From DATBLE01 sp963775695 (GTDB taxonomy: Bacteria; Actinomycetota; Thermoleophilia; Gaiellales; Gaiellaceae), in NCBI GenBank assembly GCA_963775695.1, contig CAVZJU010000012.1, positions 186,001 to 250,000 of the forward strand: a stretch of 64,000 bases of DNA. The letters run 5' to 3'. The notes under the pieces are model-generated. The model was given only the letters and a program-made list of their open reading frames with translations, was not told the DNA's origin and ran no database searches. The position numbers and the translations under genes were made by a program. Positions 52,488 through 60,971 of the stretch are shown here, piece after piece. Each line of letters starts with the position of its first letter. The first letter of the stretch is position 1.

Positions 52488-53688
52488 GGACCGCCTCCGC
52501 CACTCCGAGCCCGAGCAGTTCGAGCACGCGCCGTGCCCGGTGCAGGAAGGTGTGCTCGTCGAGCGCGCGCTCGCGGGCGGCGCGGCCCAGCTCCTCCGCC
52601 TGGCCGGGGTCGTCGAGCAGCCGGGCGTAGGCGTCGGTCGCCTGATCGGCGTTCTCGACGACGAGCAGCTCCGAGCCCGGCTCGAACCAGCGCTCGATGC
52701 CGTCGTGGGGATTCGAGACGATCGTCGCCCCGGACATCGCCAGCTCGAACGGCCGCGAAGTGGACGAGGCGTAGACGGACGCGTGTGCGCGCCGGGTGAC
52801 GTTCAGGTTGATCCGCGCCGCCGAGATCACGCGCGAGAAGACGTTGAACGGGACGTCGCCGGCGAGGCGCGCCCGGCCGATGTCGCCCCGGAAGTCGCGG
52901 CCGCCGAGCGAGAAGTCCGCGTCCAACCGGAGGCTCGGCTCGCCGATCATCGCCTCCGTCCACTCCTGACGGAACTTGTCGCCGTAGCCGTAGAAGAACA
53001 CGTCCGTCTCCTTGTCGACCGCGTGCGGCCGGAAGAGCTCGGGGTCGGCACCCCAGAACACCGCTTCGGCGCGCCGCGCGCCGAGCTCGAGCAGTCGGCC
53101 GAGACCGCCCTCCGAGTTGGAGACGACCAGGTCGTACTCGGACGGGTCCGCGCCGAAGTAGTAGTTGAAACCGGTGTCGTGCCCGCCGAACTCCGGCAGG
53201 CTCATCGGCACGTCGCCGTCGTAGAAGACGACCGGCACGCCGAAGCGCTCGCGCAGGAGGGTCGGGATCCCGCGGATGTGGCTCATCGGCACGGTGAAGA
53301 CGACGACTGCGTCCACGTCACGCTCACGCTCCAGGAGTCCCACCAGGTGGTTGCGCCAGCGCGGGGTCACCCAGCGCCAGATCGCCTGCCTGACCCAGCG
53401 ATCGGTGTCGCCGGGCTCCTGCTCCGCTCGACGCAGGTACCTGTCCCCTTTCAGGCGCGCGACGAGGTCGCGCGCCCGCGAGAAGGCCTCGCCCTCGTGG
53501 TAGCAGGGGTTCGGCGCCGTGCGCCACCACGGCGACTCGACCGGCCGGCCGCGATACGGGGTGACGATCAGATCGCAGCCCGCCTGGTGCAGTCCCTTCC
53601 AGAGCTGCCACCACGCAGGCGTGCACCCGTAGCGGAAGTCGAGGTCGATTGCGGACGCGACCGCGAGGATCTTCGGCGCCTTCGCCAC
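52480..53688 (-). CDS. Glycosyltransferase, CgeB-like GT4-type
   Basis: This 402-aa protein has VASAIDLDFRYGCTPAWWQL near the start, VPVVFYDGDVPMSLPEFGGH and DLVVSNSEGGLGRLLELGAR in the middle, a donor-side INLNVTRRAHASVYASSTSR and GATIVSNPHDGIERWFEPGS, and a C-terminal LLDDPGQAEELGRAARERAL. This arrangement is that of the CgeB-like/Glyco_trans_1_2 group, known from spore coat and surface glycans. The GTG at 53688 lies 4 nt after the upstream methyltransferase stop. The donor sugar is unknown. Confidence 0.83.
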   Translation of the reverse strand: MAKAPKILAVASAIDLDFRYGCTPAWWQLWKGLHQAGCDLIVTPYRGRPVESPWWRTAPNPCYHEGEAFSRARDLVARLKGDRYLRRAEQEPGDTDRWVRQAIWRWVTPRWRNHLVGLLERERDVDAVVVFTVPMSHIRGIPTLLRERFGVPVVFYDGDVPMSLPEFGGHDTGFNYYFGADPSEYDLVVSNSEGGLGRLLELGARRAEAVFWGADPELFRPHAVDKETDVFFYGYGDKFRQEWTEAMIGEPSLRLDADFSLGGRDFRGDIGRARLAGDVPFNVFSRVISAARINLNVTRRAHASVYASSTSRPFELAMSGATIVSNPHDGIERWFEPGSELLVVENADQATDAYARLLDDPGQAEELGRAARERALDEHTFLHRARRVLELLGLGVAEAVRG

Positions 53689-53692
53689 CGCG

Positions 53693-54454
53693 TTACAGGG
53701 TAGTGGCCGCCGCGGCCCGACAGACACGTGCCTGCGTCCGATATCGGAACGGGAACGGCGACTCCGGCTGCGCCTGACCGACCGCCCGGATTCGGGCCAG
53801 CACCTCCCCACGCTCGTCGTCGGGGAGCCGCGCGACGTACGAGACCGTGCCCATCCGCTCCGCGAGGCCGTCGGCGTCGAACCACTGCTCGTGCGTGGTC
53901 GAGAACTCCTCCGGCGGGCCGAAGAGCGGGCTCGCGTCCACCACGGCGATCCAGCGGCGCATCTCGCGGGCGGCCGGCAGATAGGGGCCGACGATCGCCT
54001 GGATCTGCTGCTGGAGCGGGTCGGAGAGGTCGCGTCCGTTGCCGAGGGTGGCGAGTGCGCCGCCCGGAGCGAGCACGCGGCGGATCTCCGGCAGCGCCCG
54101 GTCGGGGTCGAACCAGTGGAAGGCAGAGGCGGCGACCACGGCGTCCGCGGAGCCGTCGGCGAGCGGCAGCTCCTCCGCCGAGCCCGCCAGCACCTCGGCC
54201 TCCGGCACCGCCGTCTCCAGCTGCCCACGCATCTCCGCGAGCGGCTCGACCGCGATCACGCGTGCGCCCGTGGGGACGAGATCGCGCGTCAGCTTGCCCG
54301 TGCCTGCGCCCACGTCGACGACCGTGGCTCCAGGCCGCAGGCCGAGGCGGTCGGCCAGCCAGGCAACCACGTCGGCCGGGTACGTCGGTCGCCGCCGCTC
54401 GTACGCCTCGGCGACCGAGCCGAAGGCGACCGAGGAGGAGCGGTCGAACGTCAA
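53693..54454 (-). CDS. Class I SAM-dependent methyltransferase (Methyltransf_11-like)
   Basis: This 253-aa protein has AFGSVAEAYERRRPTYPADV, ATVVDVGAGTGKLTRDLVPT (SAM loop), ARVIAVEPLAEMRGQLETAV, ADAVVAASAFHWFDPDRALP and VLAPGGALATLGNG. The pattern resembles UbiE/trans-aconitate-type small-molecule methyltransferases rather than a specific sugar enzyme. It overlaps the upstream initiating-transferase gene by 4 nt, so it is cotranscribed with the locus. Confidence 0.88.
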   Translation of the reverse strand: MTFDRSSSVAFGSVAEAYERRRPTYPADVVAWLADRLGLRPGATVVDVGAGTGKLTRDLVPTGARVIAVEPLAEMRGQLETAVPEAEVLAGSAEELPLADGSADAVVAASAFHWFDPDRALPEIRRVLAPGGALATLGNGRDLSDPLQQQIQAIVGPYLPAAREMRRWIAVVDASPLFGPPEEFSTTHEQWFDADGLAERMGTVSYVARLPDDERGEVLARIRAVGQAQPESPFPFRYRTQARVCRAAAATTL

Positions 54455-55977
54455 TAGGCGCCGCGGCTGGCGACCACGGCGGGGACGGTCTTCGCCAGGA
54501 TCGAGATGTCGAGCCAGATCGACCAGTTCTCCAGGTAGAAGAAGTCGAGCCGGACGAGATCGTCGAAGGACAGATCGGAGCGTCCGGAGATCTGCCAGAG
54601 GCCGGTCATCCCGGGCAGCACGTTGGACCGCTTGCGGTGCCAGTCCTCGAGCAGGGCGTGGTCGCGCAGCGGAAGCGGTCGCGGGCCGACGAGGCTCATC
54701 TGGCCGCGGACGACGTTGAGCATGTTGGGAAGCTCGTCGAGCGAGAACCGGCGGAGCAGCCTGCCGACCTGGGTGACCCGGGGGTCGTCGCGGATCTTGA
54801 AGAGCGCGCCCTCGGCCTCGTTCTCCGGCTCGAGCTCGGCCTGCTGGTCGGCCGCGCCGGCGACCATCGTCCGGAACTTGATCATCCCGAAGGTCTGCTC
54901 ACCGAGGCCGATGCGCGGATCGCGGTAGAAGACCGGGCCGGGCGAGCTCAGCTTGATCGCCGCAGCGATGGCGAGCCAGAGCGGCATCCCGACCACGATC
55001 ACGAAGGCGCTGACGATCAGGTCGAACGCGCGCTTGACCGCCCACTGGGCCCCGACGAAGACGGGCGGGCGCAGCTCGAACAGCGGCACGCCCTGGCCCG
55101 GCACGTACTCGCCGCGCTGCACGAGCAGCTCGGTGGTCTTCGGTGCGATCCGGACCTTGACGGCCGACCGGTGCGCGTGCTCGATGATCTGGAGCAGCTG
55201 GCGCTCGGAGTAGTCGGAGTCGGTGACGATCAGCTCGTCGGCCGGGTGCTGCTCGAGCACCGCCTGCAGGTCGTCGAGCTCGCCGAGCTGGGGCAGCGCC
55301 CGCGTGGGGTGGGCAGCCCCGCTCACCAACCCGACGAAGTCGTACTCGATTCCGCCGCGCACCGAGCCGAGCGTGCGCAGGAGGTGGTCGAGGTGGTCGC
55401 CCTCGCCGACGACGATCGCGCGGCGGCGCACGCCTAGGACGTGCAGCGCCTCGCGGCTGATCGCGTCGTAGCTCGCGCGCAGGAGCCCGTCGAGCACGAT
55501 CGTGATCACGAGCGAGGTCGGGATGATCCCGAAGGTGGTGAAGTCGTGGCCGGTGCCGAGCCCGAACGCCAGCACGAGCAGCGCCACGACGATCAGCGAC
55601 GAGACGATGCGGCCGAACCCGGCACGCCGCTCGCGCTCCGCGTAGAGCCCGGCCTGCCAGAAGACGAGCACCGTGACGAGCGCGACGAAGGGCAGCCAAT
55701 TCCCCTCCGCGGTCCACAGGACACCCCAGAGGATCGGCGAGTGCCCGTAGTACACCTCGCGGATCGCGAGCGCGGCGTAGAGCGCGAACCCGACGGCGAC
55801 GAGGTCGATGGCGACCAGGGCGACCACGCTCGCGCCCCGGAAGAGGAGGTTGCGGAGCGGAGTCGACGCGAGCAGATACGGGCGGCGGCGCCTGATGTCG
55901 CCGGGCATCGGCGCGCCGGTCGCCTCCCGGTCGCCGGGAGCGGCAACGTCGGCCGGCGGAGCTTCCTTTGTTGCCAC
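54451..55977 (-). CDS. Polyprenyl glycosylphosphotransferase (WbaP/WcaJ-like initiating enzyme)
   Basis: This 508-aa protein has four N-terminal helices, a middle nucleotide-binding-like domain (IVVGEGDHLDHLLRTLG, ELIVTDSDYSERQLLQI) and a C-terminal catalytic domain after helix 5: SSPGPVFYRDPRIGLGEQTF, MIKFRTMVAGAADQQAEL, RRFSLDELPNMLNVVRGQMS and LVGPRPLPLRDH. It transfers a sugar-1-phosphate from a nucleotide-sugar to undecaprenyl phosphate, starting glycan assembly. It is the first gene of a five-gene minus-strand unit. TAAACT is ten nucleotides before the GTG. Confidence 0.94.
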   Translation of the reverse strand: MATKEAPPADVAAPGDREATGAPMPGDIRRRRPYLLASTPLRNLLFRGASVVALVAIDLVAVGFALYAALAIREVYYGHSPILWGVLWTAEGNWLPFVALVTVLVFWQAGLYAERERRAGFGRIVSSLIVVALLVLAFGLGTGHDFTTFGIIPTSLVITIVLDGLLRASYDAISREALHVLGVRRRAIVVGEGDHLDHLLRTLGSVRGGIEYDFVGLVSGAAHPTRALPQLGELDDLQAVLEQHPADELIVTDSDYSERQLLQIIEHAHRSAVKVRIAPKTTELLVQRGEYVPGQGVPLFELRPPVFVGAQWAVKRAFDLIVSAFVIVVGMPLWLAIAAAIKLSSPGPVFYRDPRIGLGEQTFGMIKFRTMVAGAADQQAELEPENEAEGALFKIRDDPRVTQVGRLLRRFSLDELPNMLNVVRGQMSLVGPRPLPLRDHALLEDWHRKRSNVLPGMTGLWQISGRSDLSFDDLVRLDFFYLENWSIWLDISILAKTVPAVVASRGAY

Positions 55978-56022
55978 GGAACGATCGAGTTTACCCGCGC
56001 GCCCTTCTGGCACTCTTCGCCG

Positions 56023-56652
56023 GTGAGCCGACTCGAGCAGATCGAGCAGGTCTACCGGGCGCACCACGAGGCGCGACGCCCGAAGGACTTCGTCTTCTGC
56101 GGGCCGGAACGCCTGGCGATCTTCCGCGAATGGGTCGGCACCGGCGGCCGGGTGCTCGACCTCGGCTGCCGGTTCGGGGCGCTCACGCGCGCTTACGTCG
56201 AGGGAAACCAGGTCGTCGGGATCGACGTCGACCGTGAAGCGCTCGCGGAGGCGGCCAAGCTCGGGATCGAGCCGATCTGGGCAGACGCGGCCGAGCCGTT
56301 CCCGCTCGACGACGAGAGCTTCGACGTCGTCGTCCTCGGCGAGCTGCTCGAGCACCTGCCGATGCCCGAGCGCACCGTCGCCGAGGCGCACCGTGTCCTG
56401 CGGCCCGGCGGCAGGCTGGTCGGCTCGGTGCCCAACGCGTTTCGGCTGAAGTCGCGGCTCGTCTTCCTGGCCGGGCAACCGCCCGAGTCCGACCCCACCC
56501 ACCTCCACCTGTTTTCGCCGTCGGCCGTCCGGGAGCTGCTCGTCGACTTCGACCAGGTTCAGCTGCGCTTCGTCGCGGGCCGGCTGACGCGCATCCACCC
56601 GCGCCTCTTCGCCAACGACATCTGCTTCAGGGCGCGGAAGCCGCTGCGCTGA
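56023..56652 (+). CDS. SAM-dependent methyltransferase
   Basis: This 209-aa protein has RLEQIEQVYRAHHEARRPKD, a SAM loop GGRVLDLGCRFGALTRAYVE, VVGIDVDREALAEAAKLGIE, SFDVVVLGELLEHLPMPERT and VLRPGGRLVGSVPNAFRLKS. The set matches small methyltransferases near glycosyltransferases. The GTG start follows CACTCT at six nucleotides, consistent with leaderless transcription divergent from the WbaP-like gene. It converges on the next gene with a 26-nt overlap. Confidence 0.87.
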   Translation: MSRLEQIEQVYRAHHEARRPKDFVFCGPERLAIFREWVGTGGRVLDLGCRFGALTRAYVEGNQVVGIDVDREALAEAAKLGIEPIWADAAEPFPLDDESFDVVVLGELLEHLPMPERTVAEAHRVLRPGGRLVGSVPNAFRLKSRLVFLAGQPPESDPTHLHLFSPSAVRELLVDFDQVQLRFVAGRLTRIHPRLFANDICFRARKPLR

Positions 56653-57346
56653 AGTCGAGCTCCTGCTCGGCCTCCAGGCGGTCGAGCCGCTCCGGCCGAC
56701 GGCGGCGGCCGATGATCCTCAGCGCCCACTCGAGCGCTCGCGCCCGCCGGCGGTCCAGCAGGTCCGTGTCGTGGAAGTACACGTGCACGTAGGCGGGCAG
56801 ACGGCCGAGCGCCGCGCGCGCGGCCATGCCGAGCGAATGCGTGGCCGGGAGCTCGAGCAGGGCGGCCTCGCCGACGCGAAGCCGTGCCGGCTCGACCAGC
56901 GCGAGGCGGGGCGCGTCCGGTGCCAGGTAGGAGGGTCGGAAAGCGGTCGCAGTGCAGTCGGCGAGGTCGAGTTCGGCGAGCACGCACGCCACGCCCTCGT
57001 CCATGTACCAGCCTCCGCCGGCGAAGAGCCGCGGGTGCAACCCGCGCTCGTGGAGCCACGCGACCTGTTCCCGCACGCGCGCCGCCGGGTCGCCGCCGGT
57101 CGGGCGCGCCCGTTCCCGGCCGCCCCAGTGCGTGTGCAGACCGAAGGGGCCGTTCGCGGACGCGATGCGCGCCCTGGCGAGCCAGAGGGAGTCGCTCTCG
57201 CCCGCGGCGGGGTCGGGGGGGCGTACGAGCGCGGCGATCTCGAGCCCGGCGGGGCGTCGCGCCTGCAGGGCTGCGAAGGCCGTCCAGGCCGCGTCGTCGA
57301 GCGGCCGTTCGACGTGGCAGGAGACGACGGCACAGGCGATCGGCAC
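56627..57346 (-). CDS. Putative polysaccharide deacetylase-like protein
   Basis: This 239-aa protein begins MPIACAVVSCHVERPLDDAA and contains PFGLHTHWGGRERARPTGGD, RLFAGGGWYMDEGVACVLAE, DCTATAFRPSYLAPDA and RLPAYVHVYFHDTDLLDRRR. The spacing of a first acidic/His region, an HTHW motif, a substrate-lid stretch and a terminal HDTD block resembles the NodB carbohydrate-deacetylase fold, but the usual TFDDG motif is absent, so activity is uncertain. GAATAT lies six nucleotides before the GTG. It could act on the locus glycan. Confidence 0.6.
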   Translation of the reverse strand: MPIACAVVSCHVERPLDDAAWTAFAALQARRPAGLEIAALVRPPDPAAGESDSLWLARARIASANGPFGLHTHWGGRERARPTGGDPAARVREQVAWLHERGLHPRLFAGGGWYMDEGVACVLAELDLADCTATAFRPSYLAPDAPRLALVEPARLRVGEAALLELPATHSLGMAARAALGRLPAYVHVYFHDTDLLDRRRARALEWALRIIGRRRRPERLDRLEAEQELDFSAAASAP

Positions 57347-57408
57347 GACCGCATATTCCCCTAGGGTGGATCTGAGTGCCGCTAGACCACTACTTGAAGA
57401 GACACTAG

Positions 57409-59313
57409 GTGTGCGGGATCTGCGGTCTGCTCGCTCCGTCGGGCGCGCCCGACCCGGCGCTCGTCGAGCGGATGAACGCCGCGCTCGTCCATCGCGGGCC
57501 CGACGAGCGCTCGGTCGACGCCTTCGGTCGCTGCGTGCTCGGAAACCGCCGGCTCCAGGTCATCGACCTCGCCACCGGCAGCCAGCCGGTCGCGAACGAG
57601 TCCGGTGATGTGGTCGCCGTCTTCAACGGCGAGCTCTACAACTTCCGCGAGCTTCGGGCGGAGCTGACCGCCCACGAGGTGCGCGGCTCCGGCGACACGC
57701 CGGTGATCCCGCACCTGTACGAGGAGTCCGGGCCGGCGTTCGTCTCGCGGGTGGAGGGCATGTTCGCAATCGCGCTCTGGGACGCGGGGCGGGAGCGGCT
57801 GGTGCTGGCCCGCGACCGCGTCGGCAAGAAGCCGCTGCTCTGGACGCGGCTCGGAGACGGGACGCTCGCGTTCGCCTCCGAGCTGAAGGCGCTGCTGCGA
57901 CTGCCCGGCGTGTCCCGCGAGCTCGACCCGGCCGCGCTCGATGCCTACCTGGCGCTCCAGTACGTGCCGGCGGGCACTGCCCTGCGGGGGGTCGAGAAGC
58001 TGCCGCCCGGCCACCTGCTGGTCGCCGAAGGCGAGTCGGTGCGGGTGGAGCCGTACTGGTCGCTGGAGCCGCAACCGGACGAGCTCCGCGACGAGGAGTG
58101 GCTGGAGCGGATCCGGGAGACGGTCGGCGCGGCAGTCCGGCGGCGCCTCGTCGCCGACGTGCCGTTGGGCGCGCTGCTGTCCGGCGGCATCGACTCGAGC
58201 GTCGTCGTCGCGGAGATGGCCGGGGCGTCCCAGCAGGTGCGGACGTTCACCGTCGGGTTCGGCGACGACCGGTACGACGAGCGTGCCTATGCCCGGGCCG
58301 TCGCCGAGCGCTACGGCACGGAGCACGAGGAGATCGTGGTCGAGCCGGACGTGACCGAGCTCCTGCCCCGGCTCGCACGGACGTTCGACGAGCCGCTGGG
58401 CGACGAGGCGGCGCTCCCGCAGTTCGTCGTCAGCGAGCTTGCGCGGCAGCACGTGACGGTCGCGCTCACCGGTGACGGCGGCGACGAGGCCTTCGCGGGG
58501 TACGAGCGCTACGCGGCGGTCGGCCTGGCGGGCCGGGTGGCGCTGCCGGGAGCCGGCTCGGCCGGGCGCCTCCTGCGCTGGGCGGGCCGCGGAGAGCCGC
58601 GCTCGCGTGCCAACCGCGCGGGCCGCCTCTTCGAGGTCGCAGCGTTGCCGGCCGGAGCGCGTTACGGCCGGCTGATGGAGGTCTTCCCGGCCTCGCTCCG
58701 GACCGAGCTGTGGGAGCCGGGTTTCGTCGCCGAGCCTGCGCCGGCCTGGCAGCTGCTCGGCTCCACGGAGCGCGGAATCTCGGACCTGCAGCGCCTGGAC
58801 GTGCGCACGTACCTGCCGGGAGACCTGCTGCTGAAGGCGGACCTCGCCTCGATGGCGCACTCGCTGGAGGCGCGTTCGCCCCTGCTCGACCACGCCGTAC
58901 TCGAGCTCGGCGTCTCTCTGCCGGACCGGCTGAAGGTCGACGGGCGTCGGGGCAAGGTCGCGCTCCGCCGGGCGTTCGCCGACGCGCTTCCGCCTGCCGT
59001 CGCGACCCGCGGCAAGACGGGCTTCGGCGTCCCGATCGCCCGCTGGTTGAGGGAGGACCTGCGTGCGCTCGCCACGGACGTCCTGCTCGGCGAGACCGCC
59101 CGCGCACGCGGATTGTTCGAGCCGGGAACCGTCGCGCGGCTGCTGCACGAACACATCTCCGGCCGCGCCGACCACGCGCACCGACTCTGGTGCCTGCTGA
59201 TGCTCGAACTCTGGCAACGGGAATACATCGACGTCGCCGGGTCCATCCCGGGCCGCAAGGTGTTCGCCGCCGCGACCGGCATGACGGGCGCGGCACCTGG
59301 CGGCTCGGCGTGA
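57409..59313 (+). CDS. asnB: Asparagine synthase-type glutamine amidotransferase
   Basis: This 634-aa class II amidotransferase has the N-terminal nucleophile Cys after Met (MCGICGLLAP), ALVHRGPDERSVDAFGRCVL, VAVFNGELYNFRELRAELTA and the ATP-PPase loop ALLSGGIDSSVVVAEMAGAS, then GDGGDEAFAGYERYAAV and SPLLDHAVLELGVSLPDRLK. It should transfer glutamine amide nitrogen to a carboxylate. In polysaccharide loci such enzymes often amidate uronic acids, so the substrate need not be aspartate. The GTG is set by the catalytic Cys2. It overlaps the next gene by 4 nt. Confidence 0.9.
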   Translation: MCGICGLLAPSGAPDPALVERMNAALVHRGPDERSVDAFGRCVLGNRRLQVIDLATGSQPVANESGDVVAVFNGELYNFRELRAELTAHEVRGSGDTPVIPHLYEESGPAFVSRVEGMFAIALWDAGRERLVLARDRVGKKPLLWTRLGDGTLAFASELKALLRLPGVSRELDPAALDAYLALQYVPAGTALRGVEKLPPGHLLVAEGESVRVEPYWSLEPQPDELRDEEWLERIRETVGAAVRRRLVADVPLGALLSGGIDSSVVVAEMAGASQQVRTFTVGFGDDRYDERAYARAVAERYGTEHEEIVVEPDVTELLPRLARTFDEPLGDEAALPQFVVSELARQHVTVALTGDGGDEAFAGYERYAAVGLAGRVALPGAGSAGRLLRWAGRGEPRSRANRAGRLFEVAALPAGARYGRLMEVFPASLRTELWEPGFVAEPAPAWQLLGSTERGISDLQRLDVRTYLPGDLLLKADLASMAHSLEARSPLLDHAVLELGVSLPDRLKVDGRRGKVALRRAFADALPPAVATRGKTGFGVPIARWLREDLRALATDVLLGETARARGLFEPGTVARLLHEHISGRADHAHRLWCLLMLELWQREYIDVAGSIPGRKVFAAATGMTGAAPGGSA

Positions 59314-60623
59314 AATCGATCGCAAACGCCGGTGGCGGAGCCGACGGCGGAGCTCGGAAGGGGGCTCACGGGGGAAACCGGCCGTTTCCCCCGTGGTTAA
59401 TCGTGGCCGCCGTGGCGGCGGTGCCGAGGCTGGCCGTGCTCCTGGTCGAGCGCCGCGACATCCTGACCGCGTTCACCGAGAAGAGCGACGACCTCGCGCA
59501 GGTCTTCGTCAAGACCGGCACCTTCGGGTTCGTCCCGGGCCACCCGACCGCGTGGACGCAGCCGCTGTATGCGTGGTTCCTGATCCCGATCTACTGGATC
59601 TTCGGGCGGTCGTGGTGGGCGGTCGGCCTGATCCAGATCACGGTCGCGGTCGGGACGGCGCTCCTGGTCTACGAGGTCGGAAGGCGGTTCGTCTCGAAGC
59701 GGGTCGGCCTGGTCGCGGCCTGCGTTGCGACCCTGAACCCGTACCTCGTATGGCACGACGTGCACGAGAACCGCGAGATCCTCGACCAGTTCCTGGCGGT
59801 CGCGATCGTGCTGCTGACGATGATCCTGGCGGGCCGGCGGTCGCTCTGGCTCGGTGCCGTCCTCGGGGTCACGCTCGCGCTCGCGATCCTCGGCAACACG
59901 CGGCTGCTGTTCTTGCCGCTGATCTGCTGCGCGTTCCTCGTGGGGCGCGAGCCGAGGACGTGGGCGGTGGTCGGCGTCGTGCTCGCGGGCTGCGCGCTCG
60001 GCCTGGTGCCCTGGGTGGTGCGGAACAAGGTGTCGGTCGGCTGCTTCACGCTGACCACCGACACGCGGGCGCTCTGGAAGGCGAACAACCCGAACACGTA
60101 CGAGACCCTCGCTCAGGGGAAGTGGATCGACGACGTGCCGCCGCTGCCCAGTGAGCCGCCCACGCCCGAGTTCGCCGGGGCCTACTACAAGGTCTACGGC
60201 AAGGTCCTGCCCGTGGCCGAGTGCGCGCGGATGCGCTTCTACCGCCATCTCGTGGTCCAGTTCTGGCGCGACCATCCGGGGGAGAAGGCAAAGCTGGCGG
60301 GGCAGGCGTCGTGGATGCTCTGGGATCCGCAGGCGATCCGGACGGAGGGACGGGCCGAGTCGGGCGGAGCGGTCGACGTGCTGCGCGAGTGGGCACAGCC
60401 GATGTACTCGATCGCGATCTTCGTGCTGGGGATCCTGGGCGTGTGGCTGCTGCCGGGCCGGCTGGCGCTGTTCGGCGTCGTGCTGCTCGCGTATCAGACC
60501 CTGGTGGCGATGGGCTTCGCGGGCGCCACCCGCTATCGGGTGCCGTGGGACTTCCTGATCGCGCTGGCGGCGGCCGCGGCCGTGTGGTGGGCGGTCGACC
60601 GCCGAAGGCGGCCTGTGGCGTGA
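59310..60623 (+). CDS. GT39-family-like (ArnT/PMT-type) membrane glycosyltransferase
   Basis: This 437-aa protein has ~10 helices and PMT/ArnT-type signatures: EKSDDLAQVFVKTGTFGFVP in the first loop (the Asp pair is the expected catalytic site), GHPTAWTQPLYAWFLIPIYW, and LNPYLVWHDVHENREILDQF in the next. It would use a polyprenyl-phosphate sugar outside the membrane. The GTG at 59310 overlaps the AsnB stop (GTGA), but the first ~31 residues are partly encoded by hairpin copy D; a GTG at 59403 gives a protein starting right at helix 1. The last codons are part of the 173-bp repeat. Confidence 0.85.
   Translation: MKSIANAGGGADGGARKGAHGGNRPFPPWLIVAAVAAVPRLAVLLVERRDILTAFTEKSDDLAQVFVKTGTFGFVPGHPTAWTQPLYAWFLIPIYWIFGRSWWAVGLIQITVAVGTALLVYEVGRRFVSKRVGLVAACVATLNPYLVWHDVHENREILDQFLAVAIVLLTMILAGRRSLWLGAVLGVTLALAILGNTRLLFLPLICCAFLVGREPRTWAVVGVVLAGCALGLVPWVVRNKVSVGCFTLTTDTRALWKANNPNTYETLAQGKWIDDVPPLPSEPPTPEFAGAYYKVYGKVLPVAECARMRFYRHLVVQFWRDHPGEKAKLAGQASWMLWDPQAIRTEGRAESGGAVDVLREWAQPMYSIAIFVLGILGVWLLPGRLALFGVVLLAYQTLVAMGFAGATRYRVPWDFLIALAAAAAVWWAVDRRRRPVA
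59357..59395 (+). repeat. G-rich hairpin repeat, copy D, inside a coding region
   Basis: CACGGGGGAAAC (59367-59378), five-nucleotide loop and GTTTCCCCCGTG (59384-59395) form a perfect 12-bp stem after the lead GGAAGGGGGCT. It resembles copies A-C. It lies within the first codons of the GT39-like gene, or just upstream of its start if initiation is at 59403. Confidence 0.7.
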
Positions 60624-60971
60624 GGTTCCTCACGACACAGGGGCGGCGCTGGCAAAGGAGGCAAGCCGGCGGCGCGCAGGCCAGTACAAGTCAGTACGGA
60701 CCAGCGCCGCAGGCGAAGCATCCTGCCGCCAGCGTCGTCAGCCTTCGGCGGAGCCCGGCTCCGCCGGGCAGGAGCCGAAGGCGGCCTGTGGCGTGAGGTT
60801 CCTCACGACACAGGGGCGGCGCTGGCAAAGGAGGCAAGCCGGCGGCGCGCAGGCCAGTACAAGTCAGTACGGACCAGCGCCGCAGGCGAAGCATCCTGCC
60901 GCCAGCGTCGTCAGCCTTCGGCGGAGCCCGGCTCCGCCGGGCAGGAGCCGAAGGCGGCCTGTGGCGTGAGG
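60601..60971. repeat. Exact tandem duplication of a 173-bp structured unit plus 25-bp remnant
   Basis: Unit 1 (60601-60773) and unit 2 (60774-60946) are identical, and 60947-60971 repeats the first 25 bases. Each unit has three hairpins: CCTGTG/GTGAGG facing CCTCAC/CACAGG; GCGGCGCTGG paired with CCAGCGCCGC 48 nt later (60643 and 60701 in unit 1); and GCCCGGC-TCC-GCCGGGC inside a GCCTTCGGC/GCCGAAGGC outer arm. It fills the longest gene-free stretch of the window, 342 bp between two glycosyltransferase genes. No open frame in it looks coding. Confidence 0.9.

Noticed and set aside
54451..56598. Extended start for the WbaP-like gene reaching 56598
   Set aside because: The added ~200 residues are antisense to the 56023 methyltransferase and have shadow composition; the GTG at 55977 gives the family length.
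60601..60971. Possible CRISPR array or tandem gene fragment
   Set aside because: Two contiguous identical 173-bp units without spacers do not form a CRISPR array, and no unit frame shows protein-like composition.
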